Shown here: one piece after another, positions 17,553-29,606 of the stretch
How positions within the stretch are numbered: position 1 is the first letter of the stretch
Layout of the letters: each line of letters begins with the position of its first letter
Source of the DNA: Acidobacteriota bacterium
GTDB taxonomy: Bacteria > Acidobacteriota > Terriglobia > Acidiferrales > UBA7541
Reading direction: 5' to 3'
Assembly (NCBI GenBank): GCA_003167215.1
Contig: PMTV01000043.1
Location: forward strand, 47,821 to 111,820
DNA length: 64,000 bases
The notes under the pieces: generated by a model
The model's input: the letters and a program-made list of their open reading frames with translations, nothing else
Told to the model about the DNA's origin: nothing
The model's database searches: none
Program-made: the position numbers and the translations under genes

Positions 17553-19144
17553 CGTGAACCTCTTTCTTCAGGTTTCCATCGCAGGATGGGTTTGCGCGCA
17601 GCGGCGACTTCGTCGAGCCGGCCGACGCGCGTGGAATGCGGCGCGGTTTTCACCAGTTCGGGATTCGCTTCAGCTTCGGCCGCGATCGAGCGCATGGCTT
17701 CGATAAAAAAATCGCACTCCTCTCTCGATTCCGATTCGGTAGGCTCGATCATCATTGCACCCGGAACGATCAGCGGAAACGCAGTGGTATAGGGATGAAA
17801 GCCGTAGTCGATCAGGCGTTTGGCGATGTCCATCGTATTTACACCGTGCTTTTTCTGACGCGCGTCGCTGAAAACGACCTCGTGCATGGAGGGAAGATTG
17901 TAGGGCAAATCGAAAAGGTCCTCGAGATTCTTGCGAATGTAGTTGGAGTTCAGCACGGCATCTTCCGTAGCCTGCCGCATTCCCGGGCCGTAAGCCAGCG
18001 TGTAGGCGAGGGCGCGCAAGAGTACTCCGAAATTTCCGCAATAGGCGCGCACGCGCCCGATGGATTTTGTGCGGTTGTAATCCAGCGCGAACTTGCCATC
18101 TTCCTTTTGGAACACGACCGGCACAGGGAGGAAAGGCTCGAGAATTTTCTTTACCAAGACGGGGCCGGCGCCCGGACCGCCCCCGCCATGGGGCGTCGAA
18201 AATGTTTTGTGCAGATTCAAGTGCATCACATCCACGCCGAAATCGCCCGGGCGAGTGACGCCGGCCAGCGCGTTCATGTTTGCGCCGTCCATGTAAAGAA
18301 GGGCGCCGCGTTCGTGCAAGATAGCGGCAATCTCCGCGATGCGCTCTTCGAACACGCCGAGGGTGCTGGGATTCGTGAGCATGAGAGCGGCAACATCTTC
18401 GGTGCAAAACTCACGGAGATGATCGGTATCAATCTGGCCGCGCGCGTTGGATTTGATGTTTTTTACTTCGTATCCGGCAATCACTACGGACGCGGGATTC
18501 GTTCCGTGCGCGGAATCGGGAATCAAAACTGTCTTGCGCGGATTGCCCTGGCTCTGAAGATACGCGCGAATCATCAACAAGCCCGTAAGCTCGCCCTGCG
18601 CGCCGGCCACGGGCTGAAGCGTGGCGGCGTCCATGCCGGTGATCGACAGCAGACATTTTTGCAAGTCGTAAAGAATGCGCAGGCAGCCCTGGGAAACCTC
18701 CGCGGGCTGCTCGGGGTGTTCGGTTGCAAGGCCGTCGAGACGCGCCACGAATTCGTTCACGCGAGGGTTGTACTTCATGGTGCAAGACCCGAGCGGATAC
18801 ATTCCGAGATCAATCGCGTAGTTCCAGGTGGAAAGCCGGGTGAAATGCCGAATCACTTCGATTTCGCTGACTTCGGGAAATCCTTCGATTGCGTCGCGTG
18901 TGAATTCTTTGCCGAGCGCCTTCGCAGGATCCACAACCGGCACATCGAGCGGCGGAAGCTCCATCCCGCGCTTGCCAGGCGCAGACTTCTCGAAGATCAG
19001 CCCTTCGTTCTGGCTGGGGTGCTGGCGGACCTTCAGAATCTTTCCAACCTGGGCTTCGATATCGATGGACTTGGAGTTCAATTCAAACAGCTCCTTAAAC
19101 CGGGCGTTCGAGAATTCGCTTAATGGCGGCGGCCAAGCGTTCAA
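17549..19144 (-). CDS. gcvPB: Glycine dehydrogenase (decarboxylating) subunit 2
   Basis: 531 residues, the C-terminal half of P-protein in organisms with a split enzyme. The PLP-binding lysine lies in [18 protein letters not shown], preceded by [10 protein letters not shown] and [13 protein letters not shown]. With subunit 1 it decarboxylates glycine and loads the aminomethyl group on GcvH. The start overlaps the end of gcvPA by 50 bases; the extra N-terminal residues (about 20) are poorly conserved, so a later start is possible. Confidence 0.96.
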   Translation of the reverse strand: MNAWPPPLSEFSNARFKELFELNSKSIDIEAQVGKILKVRQHPSQNEGLIFEKSAPGKRGMELPPLDVPVVDPAKALGKEFTRDAIEGFPEVSEIEVIRHFTRLSTWNYAIDLGMYPLGSCTMKYNPRVNEFVARLDGLATEHPEQPAEVSQGCLRILYDLQKCLLSITGMDAATLQPVAGAQGELTGLLMIRAYLQSQGNPRKTVLIPDSAHGTNPASVVIAGYEVKNIKSNARGQIDTDHLREFCTEDVAALMLTNPSTLGVFEERIAEIAAILHERGALLYMDGANMNALAGVTRPGDFGVDVMHLNLHKTFSTPHGGGGPGAGPVLVKKILEPFLPVPVVFQKEDGKFALDYNRTKSIGRVRAYCGNFGVLLRALAYTLAYGPGMRQATEDAVLNSNYIRKNLEDLFDLPYNLPSMHEVVFSDARQKKHGVNTMDIAKRLIDYGFHPYTTAFPLIVPGAMMIEPTESESREECDFFIEAMRSIAAEAEANPELVKTAPHSTRVGRLDEVAAARKPILRWKPEERGSR

Positions 19145-20441
19145 TTTCGGCGCGCGGCGTTGTTTCGGTCACGCAAACGAGCGCTCGCTTGGTCAACTCC
19201 GGGTAATGAATTCCCAGAGCGAACGGTCCGATGATTTTTTCGCGCAAGAGGTCGGTATTCACCATTTTTATCGAGCGCGGAAACTCGAGCACGAATTCGT
19301 TGAATGAAGGTCCGGAGAAAACGCGGCGCACACCGGGAATTTTTTCAAGTTCGGCCTGAGCGAAGCGCGCTTTGGCGAGATTCTGAAGGGCTTGTTCGCG
19401 CAGCCCCTCTTTGCCAAGCAAGCAAAGGTGGATCGTAGCCGCCAGGGCGTAGAGCGCCTCATTCGTACAGATGTTTGAGGTGGCTTTTTCGCGGCGGATA
19501 TGTTGCTCGCGAGTTGCCAGCGTGAGAACGAATCCTCGGCGTCCCTGTGCGTCCGTCGTTTGGCCCGCGAGGCGGCCGGGCATTTGGCGGACGTACTTGT
19601 CTCGCGTGGCAATCACGCCGACGTAGGGTCCTCCGTAGCTGGGAGGAATGCCGAACGATTGGCCCTCCATGGCCACAATATCGGCCTCGACAGGTGGACG
19701 AACGATGCCGAGCGAAACAGCTTCGGCAATACTGGTGACAAGCAACGAGCCAGCGGCATGCGCCACCTCTGCCAGCGCAGGAAGCTCTTCGATCACGCCG
19801 AAAAAGTTTGGCGACTGGACCACGATAGCGGCAGCTTGCGCGAGGCTTTCCTGTTTCAGCGCCGCGCGATCGAGCTGGCCGGATTTCGTATAGCCCACTT
19901 CTTCGATCTCGATGCCGAGATTTTTCGCATAGGTCTGCAATACGTGGCGATATTCGGGATGCACGCTGCGCGCGACAAGCACGCGATGGCGGCTAGTGAG
20001 CCGTTCCGCCATCAACACAGCTTCGGTGAGCGCGGTTGAACCGTCATACATGGAGGCGTTGGCGACTTCCTGGCCGGTTAATTGGCACATCAAAGTCTGG
20101 AACTCGAAAATCGCAGTCAGGGTGCCCTGCGCAAATTCAGCCTGGTAAGGCGTATAGGAAGTGAGGAACTCGCCTCGCTGGATGAGCGAGTCGGTGACCA
20201 CCGAACGCAAATGCGAATAAACTCCCGCGCCGAGAAAAGACGTGTAGCCGCGGGAATTTTCCGCAGCGCGCGCTTGAAAATATTGGATGATCTCGGCTTC
20301 CGAAAGCGGCCCGGGCAGCGCGAGCGGGGCGCGCAGCCGGAATTTTTCAGGGATGGACTTAAAAAGCTCTTCGATTGAACGCGCGCCGATCGCTTCGAGC
20401 ATTTCCTGGCGTTCGGAAGGACTCTTGGGAAGATAGCGCAT
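19095..20441 (-). CDS. gcvPA: Glycine dehydrogenase (decarboxylating) subunit 1
   Basis: 448 residues, the usual length of the N-terminal P-protein subunit. It opens [19 protein letters not shown], as the family does, with [34 protein letters not shown] and [19 protein letters not shown] further on. It pairs with GcvPB to form the heterotetrameric PLP enzyme. Its ATG shares one base with the gcvH stop (TGATG), giving tight translational coupling. Confidence 0.96.
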   Translation of the reverse strand: MRYLPKSPSERQEMLEAIGARSIEELFKSIPEKFRLRAPLALPGPLSEAEIIQYFQARAAENSRGYTSFLGAGVYSHLRSVVTDSLIQRGEFLTSYTPYQAEFAQGTLTAIFEFQTLMCQLTGQEVANASMYDGSTALTEAVLMAERLTSRHRVLVARSVHPEYRHVLQTYAKNLGIEIEEVGYTKSGQLDRAALKQESLAQAAAIVVQSPNFFGVIEELPALAEVAHAAGSLLVTSIAEAVSLGIVRPPVEADIVAMEGQSFGIPPSYGGPYVGVIATRDKYVRQMPGRLAGQTTDAQGRRGFVLTLATREQHIRREKATSNICTNEALYALAATIHLCLLGKEGLREQALQNLAKARFAQAELEKIPGVRRVFSGPSFNEFVLEFPRSIKMVNTDLLREKIIGPFALGIHYPELTKRALVCVTETTPRAEIERLAAAIKRILERPV

Positions 20442-20839
20442 CAGGCGGAGTGTTCCTTCGCTTGGGCGGCGATATAGGCTTCGTAAGCGGCGGCGTCCAT
20501 CAGCGCCGCGGCCTCCTTAGGGTCCGCGAGCCGCACTTTTATAAGCCAAGCAGCGCCGTGCGGATCTTTGTTAATTAGCTCGGGAGAATCCGCGAGCGCG
20601 GGATTTGTTTCAGTAACTTCGCCGGAGACGGGGCTGAAAATCTCGCTGACCGCTTTAACGGATTCGATGGTTCCAAAAGACTGCCGCGGTTTGAGCTGCG
20701 TGCCGACTTTGGGCATCTCGACGAAGACGACATCACCGAGCTCGTGTTGCGCATAGTCCGTGATGCCGATGGTTCCATTCGAGCCATCAACTTTCACCCA
20801 CTCGTGCTCTTTGGTGTAACGATAGTCCTTAGGGTACAT
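20441..20839 (-). CDS. gcvH: Glycine cleavage system H protein
   Basis: 132 residues. The lipoylation lysine is in [19 protein letters not shown], the exact family context. The start [16 protein letters not shown] is also typical. The lipoyl arm shuttles the aminomethyl group between P-, T- and L-proteins. It lies between gcvT (39-bp gap) and gcvPA (one-base overlap). The L-protein gene (lpd) and lipoylation genes are not in this window. Confidence 0.97.
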   Translation of the reverse strand: MYPKDYRYTKEHEWVKVDGSNGTIGITDYAQHELGDVVFVEMPKVGTQLKPRQSFGTIESVKAVSEIFSPVSGEVTETNPALADSPELINKDPHGAAWLIKVRLADPKEAAALMDAAAYEAYIAAQAKEHSA

Positions 20840-20878
20840 AAGCGCTCCGTGAACCCAGCGTATTTGGATGCTTCCAGC

Positions 20879-21988
20879 CTATTGCGGTCGCTTGTAAAAT
20901 GGCAGAGCGACGATTCGTGCCGCTTCTGACTGGCCGCGAATACCGATCGAGACATCTGTTCCGACGGCGGTCGATTTCGGCGGCACGTAAGCCATGCCGA
21001 TATTTTTCTTCAGGAACGGAGCAGGTCCACCGCTGGTAACGCGCCCTGCTTCCTGGCCGTTGATCAGAACCGGATAGCCATCCCGGCCGATGCGCTTGTC
21101 GAGCATTTCGAATCCGATCAACTTGCGCACGAGGCCGTCCTTCTTTTGTTGAGCCAGGACGTCGCTGCCCAGAAAGGGAGCCTTTTCCATTTTGCAGATC
21201 CACCCTAGGCCTGCTTCCCAAGGCGTGGTCGTGTCGTCAATCTCGTGGCCATAGAGGCACATGCCCGCTTCGAGACGAAGAGTATTCCGCGCGCCCAGTC
21301 CGCAGGGAATCATACCGGCCGGTTGCCCGGCGTGCATTAGATCGCTCCACAGTTTTTCGGAATGTTCGGGCGCAAAGTAGATTTCGAAGCCGTCTTCGCC
21401 GGTGTAGCCGGTGCGGGCGATCAGGCAATCGATGCCGCTCACTTTGCCGAAGGCGAAATGATAATAGTGAATTGAGTCGAGCGGAGCGGGAGTAAGGCGC
21501 TGAAGGATATCCTTTGCGCGGGGCCCTTGAATCGCGAGTTGGGAGTAACGCGGGCCGGCGTTTTCCGCCTTGGCATCGAATTTGTTGTGCTCGACGATGT
21601 GCTCGAAATCGTGATCCTGATTGCCGGCGTTGACGCAGAGCAAGTAGTGCGTGTCGGAAATTTTGTGCACCAGCAAATCATCGACGAAAGTTCCGCGCGA
21701 GGTCATCAGCCCTGAATAGTGAGCCTGCCCGACCGCGAGCTTCGCGGCGTTGTTGCATGTGACCAATTGGACCAGGCCCAGCGCGCCAGGGCCTCGAATT
21801 TCGATCTCGCCCATATGACTTACGTCGAAGAGCCCCGCTCGCGTGCGTACGGCTTCATGCTCAGCCAGAATGCCCGAGTACTCGAGTGGCATGTCCCAGC
21901 CGCCGAAATTCACCATCTTGGCGCCCAGTTGGCGATGGATGGAATTCAGAGCTGTCTTGCGCACTTCAGCGGTTGCCGGTGTGGTCAC
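20879..21988 (-). CDS. gcvT: Glycine cleavage system T protein (aminomethyltransferase)
   Basis: 369 residues with [35 protein letters not shown] and the folate-binding segment ending [14 protein letters not shown]. It releases ammonia and forms 5,10-methylene-tetrahydrofolate. GTG 21988 is preferred although an ATG at 22030 is in frame, because a promoter's -10 element (22021-22026) overlaps that ATG and transcription would start after it. From GTG, the protein begins like its relatives. First gene of the gcv operon. Confidence 0.93.
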   Translation of the reverse strand: MTTPATAEVRKTALNSIHRQLGAKMVNFGGWDMPLEYSGILAEHEAVRTRAGLFDVSHMGEIEIRGPGALGLVQLVTCNNAAKLAVGQAHYSGLMTSRGTFVDDLLVHKISDTHYLLCVNAGNQDHDFEHIVEHNKFDAKAENAGPRYSQLAIQGPRAKDILQRLTPAPLDSIHYYHFAFGKVSGIDCLIARTGYTGEDGFEIYFAPEHSEKLWSDLMHAGQPAGMIPCGLGARNTLRLEAGMCLYGHEIDDTTTPWEAGLGWICKMEKAPFLGSDVLAQQKKDGLVRKLIGFEMLDKRIGRDGYPVLINGQEAGRVTSGGPAPFLKKNIGMAYVPPKSTAVGTDVSIGIRGQSEAARIVALPFYKRPQ

Positions 21989-22020
21989 AGAGGATTTCTC
22001 ATTATTGCGACGAAACATCG

Positions 22021-22049
22021 AAGCTAGCATGCGTGTTTTCGAGTGTCAA
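22021..22049 (-). promoter_or_regulatory. Sigma-70 promoter of the gcv operon
   Basis: On the minus strand TTGACA (22049-22044) and TAGCTT (22026-22021) are separated by exactly 17 bases. Transcription would start near 22014, leaving a leader of only about 26 bases before the GTG start of gcvT. That is too short for a glycine riboswitch. Confidence 0.65.
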
Positions 22050-22261
22050 GGAACGCGGCCGGGAGTAACTTTGGGTTTCTCCGTTACTTCGGCCTGTACG
22101 AGTTCGAGTTCGAAGCGGTATGGAAACCCACAGCAATATAAGGCGTATAGTGCGATTGTAGTGCTGCGAGGGAATTCCCGCGTGCAAGGCGCTTGTCCGG
22201 CGCACGCGCATGACCTAAGATTGAGGAAAGGCGATATCCTGGGCCACTGGAGAGCGGGCAG

Positions 22262-22435
22262 GTGGTAACTCTTTGCGCGATATGCGAAAAGCCGGAACAG
22301 CAATGTGCTTGTGAAAAGTACTGCTGCTTCTGCCAGTCGCAGTTCAACATTCGCATGGGCGTAGATGGGCTGTATTATTGTCCCGATTGCCGCGAAGCTT
22401 GCGACGTGCGGCTTGCAGACACCGATGAGCACTGA
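22262..22435 (+). CDS. Small cysteine-rich zinc-binding-like protein (57 aa)
   Basis: A 58-codon frame from GTG 22262 with GGAG seven bases upstream. It has nine cysteines: one CxxC pair near residues 5-8, then a cluster [12 protein letters not shown], then [11 protein letters not shown] near the end. The spacing suggests one or two zinc ribbons or knuckles. Its last 11 bases overlap the start of the RsbW-like gene, so the two are co-translated. It may be a redox- or metal-sensing partner of that ATPase (inference). No known family recognised. Confidence 0.6.
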   Translation: MVTLCAICEKPEQQCACEKYCCFCQSQFNIRMGVDGLYYCPDCREACDVRLADTDEH

Positions 22436-22868
22436 TCCAAGCAGGACGGAGTTAACGCTGCACGACGACCCGCGCCTGATGGCGGGAGTTGTTGCAATCG
22501 TGTCTTTCGCCGCGCACCGTTGCGGCCTTTCGAGTGGAGCGCAGGAAGGACTTGCCGCCGCCGCTGCGGAAGCGTGCCGCGAGACCTTTCCGCTGGTGAA
22601 TAGCAATGGGAGTAAGGATTCCGTGCTAAAGGTGATTGTCTCGGATTTTCCCGACCGCGTGGAGGTTTCTATCGAGCATTCCGGTGAATCGCTCCCATCG
22701 GCCGGACTCGATACTTTCTGCCACGCCGCAAGTAGCGCAGGCTCGCAAGCGGGACTGAGCGGAGCGTTACAGAAGATGAGTGTAGATCGCGTGCAGTACG
22801 AAACGCGAGACGGCGTATCGCGGATGACGCTGATCAAGTATTGCGACGAGCGGCGCGCGAAAGCCTAA
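22425..22868 (+). CDS. RsbW-like anti-sigma factor / ATP-binding protein
   Basis: 147 residues of the GHKL HATPase_c_2 type: the helix with SGAQEGLAAAAAEACRETF resembles the N-box region of RsbW/SpoIIAB, followed by VIVSDFPDRVEVSIEHSGE. Conserved ATP-box residues are weaker than in classical RsbW, so it may bind but not hydrolyse ATP. Such proteins are serine kinases or anti-sigma factors in partner-switching cascades. ATG 22425 is within the end of the cysteine-rich gene. No anti-anti-sigma factor or sigma factor gene is nearby. Confidence 0.65.
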   Translation: MSTDPSRTELTLHDDPRLMAGVVAIVSFAAHRCGLSSGAQEGLAAAAAEACRETFPLVNSNGSKDSVLKVIVSDFPDRVEVSIEHSGESLPSAGLDTFCHAASSAGSQAGLSGALQKMSVDRVQYETRDGVSRMTLIKYCDERRAKA

Positions 22869-22900
22869 CCGCAATCGGGGATCGTCCCTTCGAATTCCTC

Positions 22901-23902
22901 TTACATCGACGACGGCGCAAGAGCCTTGGTGCGAATCAACGATAGCAACTCATCCTGGCTTACCGGCGCGTCTATTTTCAGGCGATCTCCCGAAGGTTTC
23001 ACGCTAACGTGATCCAGTGCCTTCGCGAAATCCGGGTTGGACTGCGCTTCCTGGTAGCGGCGGTACATGATACCCGCCTGCATTGCCGCGCCCAAAACAT
23101 TGGCGTCGTCCACGGAATCGCAGACGGCTTGGAATTGGACATCGATGCCGCTATCAGCACTCACGCTGATGATCATGGCATGAATGCGGGTGACTATTGC
23201 TGCAGCCTGGGGAAACTGGCTGGCTTGAGGAAGCAGTTCATGCATAGCCAGGTTTGTGGAGTTCTTATCCAGGACCGCCCAGATGAGGCCGCTGCCGTTT
23301 GCTTCGGTGATCAGCGGATAGATCTTATCGTTGGTGAAAAGGCTTTCCGCTGTGCCCATCCGGACCTCAATCAGCTTTTCGAGAGCAGAACGATTGCCGA
23401 AAGCCGCAGTATTGGAGTCGATAAAAAAGAACAGGATGTCACCGGCACCGCCGCCGCTTCCGAAGGCATATAGATGATAACCGTTGCTCTCAATCATAGG
23501 CAGCTTCTGAGCCTTGAATCGAGCTTCCGTGCTGGAGGGATCGAACGCGCCCAGAGCAACGCCCAGGATTTGTCCGGTGGAACCATCTGCTGACATGATC
23601 GCTCCCCAGGCCAAGTCAGTCACTTGCGAGTTTGGATCGATGCCCGAGGACGAGAGAAACGTTTCGAAGTCGCGCATCTGCTTGGGAAGCATTTGGTCCT
23701 GCATTTGCGCGAACCAGGGAAGCTTTCGGGCGGACTTCAAATCAGCATAGGCGAACTCGTCGGTGGACTTTGGAAACATTCCGATGACAGCGGTGCTGAT
23801 TGACCCCGCGTCGGTTCGTGAAGGAGCCGCAGTGAAAAAGGCGAGCAGCGCGACCGCTGCCAAGGCTGTAAAGAGAACGATTCGAATGATTGGCTGTCTC
23901 AA
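22901..23902 (-). CDS. Exported protein of unknown function
   Basis: 333 residues with an N-terminal signal or anchor segment (IVLFTALAAVALLAFFTAA) and a soluble remainder. Repeated patterns such as EFAYADLKSARKLPWF, a glycine-rich turn GSGGGAGDILFFF and VSVKPSGDRLKIDAPV suggest a beta-rich exported domain like DUF3352-type proteins, but I cannot assign it firmly. Convergent with the RsbW-like gene across a 32-bp gap with no clear terminator. Confidence 0.75.
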   Translation of the reverse strand: MRQPIIRIVLFTALAAVALLAFFTAAPSRTDAGSISTAVIGMFPKSTDEFAYADLKSARKLPWFAQMQDQMLPKQMRDFETFLSSSGIDPNSQVTDLAWGAIMSADGSTGQILGVALGAFDPSSTEARFKAQKLPMIESNGYHLYAFGSGGGAGDILFFFIDSNTAAFGNRSALEKLIEVRMGTAESLFTNDKIYPLITEANGSGLIWAVLDKNSTNLAMHELLPQASQFPQAAAIVTRIHAMIISVSADSGIDVQFQAVCDSVDDANVLGAAMQAGIMYRRYQEAQSNPDFAKALDHVSVKPSGDRLKIDAPVSQDELLSLIRTKALAPSSM

Positions 23903-24019
23903 GTTATTTTCCCCTCTGATTGATTAATGAAACTGCCGGGCCGCAGGAATGCGTTTAGCGACGATTGGACCGCGACACAGTACCTCTACAGTATAGATGC
24001 TAAGACCTTCCTGGCGGAA

Positions 24020-25537
24020 TCAACTTTTGGCCAAGCGCGCCGAAAGTGACTCGGATTCCGAGCGCATCTGGCTTGAGAATCCGGCGTCCGTAATGGATTC
24101 TAGATTGATGGCTACGTTCGCGAGCGCGCCTTGAACCGCCGCTGTAGCCATTAGACGCCCCACACGTATATCGGAAAGCATGGACGGGCTGGCTATCTTT
24201 TCCAATTGCCCGAGAAGGTCAAATAAGTGCGCGGCTTTGCGCGCCACTTCCATGGGAACTTCGGCCGCGCCTTGCAGGGCACTTTGAATCGCGGACTCGC
24301 GGCGCCCTTGTTCTTCGGGCGTCGATTGCGGCAACTTGTACGCCGCCATCACGAATTCAAAGGAGGCAGCGTCACGATCAATCGCTTCCGCCAGCGCGCG
24401 CGAAGTAGAATGAAATTCCGCCAAAGCGTCGCTGAGCGGCTCGACAAAAGCTGCTTGGGACTTTTTCTTGCGTGAAAGCCCGGCAACCATCTGGCCCAGG
24501 CTGGCTCCCAGCGCGCCTGCAAGCGCCGCCACGGAGCCTCCGCCGGGAGTCGCCGTAGGTTGCGCGACGGCGTCGAGAAATGGTTGCGCAAGCGCCGCGA
24601 GTTTTCCGGGCCCTTCCGCCGATGCAGCGCCCGCAAAGGAAGCTTCAATACGGTTCTCAAACACTTGCGCGGGCGAAAAGTTCTCGAGTTGCAGATAAAA
24701 GTCAGCGGTCAGTTCGATAGCCCGCTTGGGAATCAAGCCGACAATTTCGCTGCCTACGATCGAGACGCCGTAGCGTTCGGCTTCGCGCTTGACCATTTCG
24801 AATACGCGATGGATGGGAGTCTGCTCGAAATCGGTCAGGTTAATGGACACCTGGGCCAGGTTCCTGCCGCGCAAATCCACTCCCATGGCCTTCACGTAAC
24901 GCAAGCCGCCATTTGAGAAACGGATATTCTTGCCGATGCGGTTGGCGATGGCGACGTCGGAGGTGTTCAGATTGATATTGTAAGCGATCAAGAATTTGCG
25001 CGCGCCGACTACGGTAGCGCCGGCGGTGGCATGAAGACGCTGCTCGCCAATGTCGGGAGCACGATTAGGATTGCGCGGAACTTCTTCGAGCAGGCCTTCG
25101 AATTGGCCCTTGCGAATATTTTCGAGGTTCGCGCGTTCCGGCCGCTGGGCTGCGGCTTCATAGAAATATACCGGAATGCGAAAACGTTCCCAGATTTCGC
25201 GGCCAACTTTCCTGGAGAGAGCGACGCAATCCTCGATGGTTACGCCTTCGATGGGGATGAATGGGACCACATCCGTGGCGCCCATGCGCGGATGCGCGCC
25301 GGAGTGCTTGGTTAAATCGATCAGCTCGGCAGCTTTGCCCACTCCGCGCAGCGCAGCTTCGGCGACAGCTTCGGGTTCGCCGGCGAGCGTCACCACGCTG
25401 CGGTTGTGATCGCTGTCGCTTTCGCGGTCCAGCAAATACACGCCGGGAACTTCGCGCATCGCGGACACGATGGCATCCACTTTCGATGCGTCGCGCCCTT
25501 CGGAAAAGTTGGGGACACATTCGACGAGCCGTTTCAT
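24020..25537 (-). CDS. ftcD: Glutamate formimidoyltransferase / formimido-THF cyclodeaminase fusion
   Basis: 505 residues in two domains. Residues 1-300 are the formimidoyltransferase (VECVPNFSEGRD, HSGAHPRMGATDVVPFIP). Residues about 315-505 are the cyclodeaminase (AQPTATPGGGSVAALAGALGA). The protein moves the formimino group of N-formimino-glutamate to tetrahydrofolate, then releases ammonia to give 5,10-methenyl-THF. The fused form is best known from animals, though bacteria also have it; many bacteria use separate proteins. Starts three bases after hutI ends. Confidence 0.93.
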   Translation of the reverse strand: MKRLVECVPNFSEGRDASKVDAIVSAMREVPGVYLLDRESDSDHNRSVVTLAGEPEAVAEAALRGVGKAAELIDLTKHSGAHPRMGATDVVPFIPIEGVTIEDCVALSRKVGREIWERFRIPVYFYEAAAQRPERANLENIRKGQFEGLLEEVPRNPNRAPDIGEQRLHATAGATVVGARKFLIAYNINLNTSDVAIANRIGKNIRFSNGGLRYVKAMGVDLRGRNLAQVSINLTDFEQTPIHRVFEMVKREAERYGVSIVGSEIVGLIPKRAIELTADFYLQLENFSPAQVFENRIEASFAGAASAEGPGKLAALAQPFLDAVAQPTATPGGGSVAALAGALGASLGQMVAGLSRKKKSQAAFVEPLSDALAEFHSTSRALAEAIDRDAASFEFVMAAYKLPQSTPEEQGRRESAIQSALQGAAEVPMEVARKAAHLFDLLGQLEKIASPSMLSDIRVGRLMATAAVQGALANVAINLESITDAGFSSQMRSESESLSARLAKS

Positions 25538-25540
25538 CGG

Positions 25541-26797
25541 TTAAAGGTTCTTCATGTGCAGGATGGCGCCGCGTTTCATGGTGAAGCTGCAAAGGTTCAC
25601 GCCAAAATAATACGGGATTTCGCGGTAGTCGGCCACGTCAAAGGCGGCCAGGTCTGCATACTTGCCAACTTCAAGCGAGCCGACGCGATCGTGCACGCGC
25701 AACGAGTAGGCGGGATTAATCGTGGCGGCTGCGATGGCTTCGGCGGGCGTCATGCGCATTTGCGTGCAGGCGAGAGACAAAATCATGGGCATGCTCAACG
25801 TGGGGCTGGTGCCGGGATTGAAGTCGGTAGCGATGCCGACCACCGCACCGGCCTCGATCAATTGGCGCGCGGGTGCGTAATGCTTCAGTCCCAGATGAAA
25901 ACAGCAGCCCGGCAACAAAGTGGACACGACGTTGGAAAGGCTCAGCGCGCGGATGTCTTTACGATCGATTTTTTCCAGGTGATCGGCGCTCGCGGCTTGC
26001 AACTCGATCGCGAGGCGAGCTGCTCCGGTATGCGCCAGTTGTTCTGCATGAATGCGCGGAACCAGACCGCCGGCGCGTCCGGCCATCAAAATCCGCCGCG
26101 CTTGCGCAACCGTGAAAGCACCGCGATCGCAGTAAACATCACAGAATTCAGCGAGTCCGGCAGTCGCGACCGTCGGGATCCACCGGCGCACGAGGACATC
26201 TACGTAAGCATCCGGGCGGCGGCGAAATTCAGGAGGAACGACGTGCGCTCCCAGAAATGTTGCATGGATATCCAGGGGATGCTCCTGATGAAGGTCGTAG
26301 AGAATCTGGAGAATTTTTAACTCGCTCTTCCAGTCCAGCCCGTAGCCGCTCTTGGCCTCGATGGTGGTTGTGCCGTGCGCTGCAAACTCTCGCAGGTTTT
26401 TCAGCGCGCGAGTCTTCAAGGTGCTTGCAGAAGCGCGGCGCAGACCTTTGACGCTCGAACGAATTCCGCCGCCGGAGCGGGCGATTTCTTCATACGTCGC
26501 GCCGGCGATGCGCTGCTCGTATTCAAGGGCACGGCTTTCGGGGAAAATCAGGTGCGTATGCGAATCGACAAATCCGGGTAAAACAACGCGGCCGCCTAAA
26601 TCCAGTTTCTCCGCGCGCCGTGCCTTGGGCAAACGATCGACGCGCCGCCGCGACCCAATTGCGACGATGCGATCGTCGTGGGTCAGCAGCGCGCCGTCTC
26701 GAATAATTTCAATTTCGCCGAGTGCGCGGCCGCGCCGCGGCACAGGGCCGCGCAGCGTCAGAAGCTGCGAGCAGCCGGTAATAAGCCAGTCAGGCAC
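25541..26797 (-). CDS. hutI: Imidazolonepropionase
   Basis: 418 residues of the amidohydrolase superfamily. Metal ligands appear in LPGFVDSHTHLIFPESR; downstream are SGYGLDWKSELKIL, HATFLGAHVVPPEFR and GIATDFNPGTSPTLSMP, all matching HutI. It hydrolyses imidazolonepropionate to N-formimino-glutamate, the substrate of the FtcD encoded immediately downstream. Start at ATG 26797 is reasonable; no strong ribosome site is apparent. Confidence 0.94.
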   Translation of the reverse strand: MPDWLITGCSQLLTLRGPVPRRGRALGEIEIIRDGALLTHDDRIVAIGSRRRVDRLPKARRAEKLDLGGRVVLPGFVDSHTHLIFPESRALEYEQRIAGATYEEIARSGGGIRSSVKGLRRASASTLKTRALKNLREFAAHGTTTIEAKSGYGLDWKSELKILQILYDLHQEHPLDIHATFLGAHVVPPEFRRRPDAYVDVLVRRWIPTVATAGLAEFCDVYCDRGAFTVAQARRILMAGRAGGLVPRIHAEQLAHTGAARLAIELQAASADHLEKIDRKDIRALSLSNVVSTLLPGCCFHLGLKHYAPARQLIEAGAVVGIATDFNPGTSPTLSMPMILSLACTQMRMTPAEAIAAATINPAYSLRVHDRVGSLEVGKYADLAAFDVADYREIPYYFGVNLCSFTMKRGAILHMKNL

Positions 26798-26875
26798 GGA
26801 AGCGACGATACTAACGCGTCAACACGCAAAAAACTACCGTTGCTGCCCACAATATGCGCCTCGGAGAGCGCGCTT

Positions 26876-27775
26876 TCACGCACTGGCGGACTGAGCTAAA
26901 AAAGCGGGTGCGAATACTTCCGTCACGAACGATTCTATTGTGGTGGGTGTCGTATTTATTGCCGAGCGCTTCTCTTGCGGCGCAAGGAGACCGGAGTTGC
27001 CGGCCTTCCACATTTCGATAAGCAACTTGGCGAAGTTCTTCGGCATGCCGGTCTGCACTAAGGCCGGCTCCTGCATCATGAAGGGCACTTGCATATAACC
27101 AAGCTTGGGTTTGCCGATAGCATTTCCAACTGCTGTTGCGATTTCCTTCATAGTGATGTCGCGCGGTCCGAGTAGCTCCTGAATCGAGCTTCCGGAAAAA
27201 TCGTGGGCGTGGAGACGTTTGGCGGCATAGGCCCCGATATCTTTGGTGGCAATCATCGACAGCGGCGCATCGCCCGGCGCGCCGCCGGGAAGGAAACCCA
27301 TGGTACGAAGCGGCGTCATGCTCATAAATAAATTTTCCATGAATGGCCCGGGCCGTAAATGCAGGACGTTGAGCCCCGGCACACTGTTCATTTTTTGTTC
27401 CAAATGGTGGGAACCAACGATCGGACCAGTCTTTTCCGGATGTTGCGCGCCCAAGCTGCTTAGCGTGACGGCGTACGGAACGCGCGCGTTCGTAACTGCG
27501 GTTAAGTAAGCATCAGAGACGCGGTCTTGATACGCTCGGTAATCTTCGTCAATTAGTGGCGGAATCATCAGATAAACGGCTGTCGCGCCCTCGAAGGCTT
27601 TCGACATCTGCGCCGCGTCTTCAGCCTTTCCGACGAAGGCCTCCGCGCCTTTTTGAGTAAAGGGTTCGAGCTTTTTTGCGTCGCGGCCGATGACGCGCAC
27701 TTTTTCGCCACTCGCAAGCAGCGCTTGGACGGCAGGCTTTCCTGTGTTTCCGGTGGCTCCCGTTATAGCAATCAT
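26876..27775 (-). CDS. NmrA-like NAD(P)-binding protein
   Basis: 299 residues. The Rossmann motif IAITGATGNTGKPAVQALLA is at the extreme N-terminus, followed by KVRVIGRDAKKLEPF and EDAAQMSKAFEGATAVYLMIPP, typical of NmrA-family proteins and related quinone oxidoreductases such as QorB/azoreductases. Substrate unknown. It sits between hutU and hutI in the same orientation, yet it has no known role in histidine breakdown, so it may be a hitchhiker or a redox sensor for the operon (inference). Confidence 0.88.
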   Translation of the reverse strand: MIAITGATGNTGKPAVQALLASGEKVRVIGRDAKKLEPFTQKGAEAFVGKAEDAAQMSKAFEGATAVYLMIPPLIDEDYRAYQDRVSDAYLTAVTNARVPYAVTLSSLGAQHPEKTGPIVGSHHLEQKMNSVPGLNVLHLRPGPFMENLFMSMTPLRTMGFLPGGAPGDAPLSMIATKDIGAYAAKRLHAHDFSGSSIQELLGPRDITMKEIATAVGNAIGKPKLGYMQVPFMMQEPALVQTGMPKNFAKLLIEMWKAGNSGLLAPQEKRSAINTTPTTIESFVTEVFAPAFLAQSASA

Positions 27776-27806
27776 TTTTTCTCCAGGCTGAAGTTGTTAG
27801 CGGCCT

Positions 27807-29483
<1,677 letters not shown>

Positions 29484-29606
29484 CGGAAACCTCCAGGAAC
29501 ATCTTAGCTCACCACAGGAGGGTTTTTATAGGTCGGCGACTTCATTAGGAACTGTGCGGCCGCGTTGCGCGATGCTGCCCCATACGCTAAAGTAAAAGTT
29601 ACAACG

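Noticed and set aside
17636..19123. 495-residue plus-strand ORF
   Set aside because: Exactly antisense to gcvPB, whose motifs are unambiguous; typical mirror frame in GC-rich DNA.
21989..22261. Glycine riboswitch before gcvT
   Set aside because: The predicted transcript leader is only about 26 bases and no tandem aptamer folds were seen.
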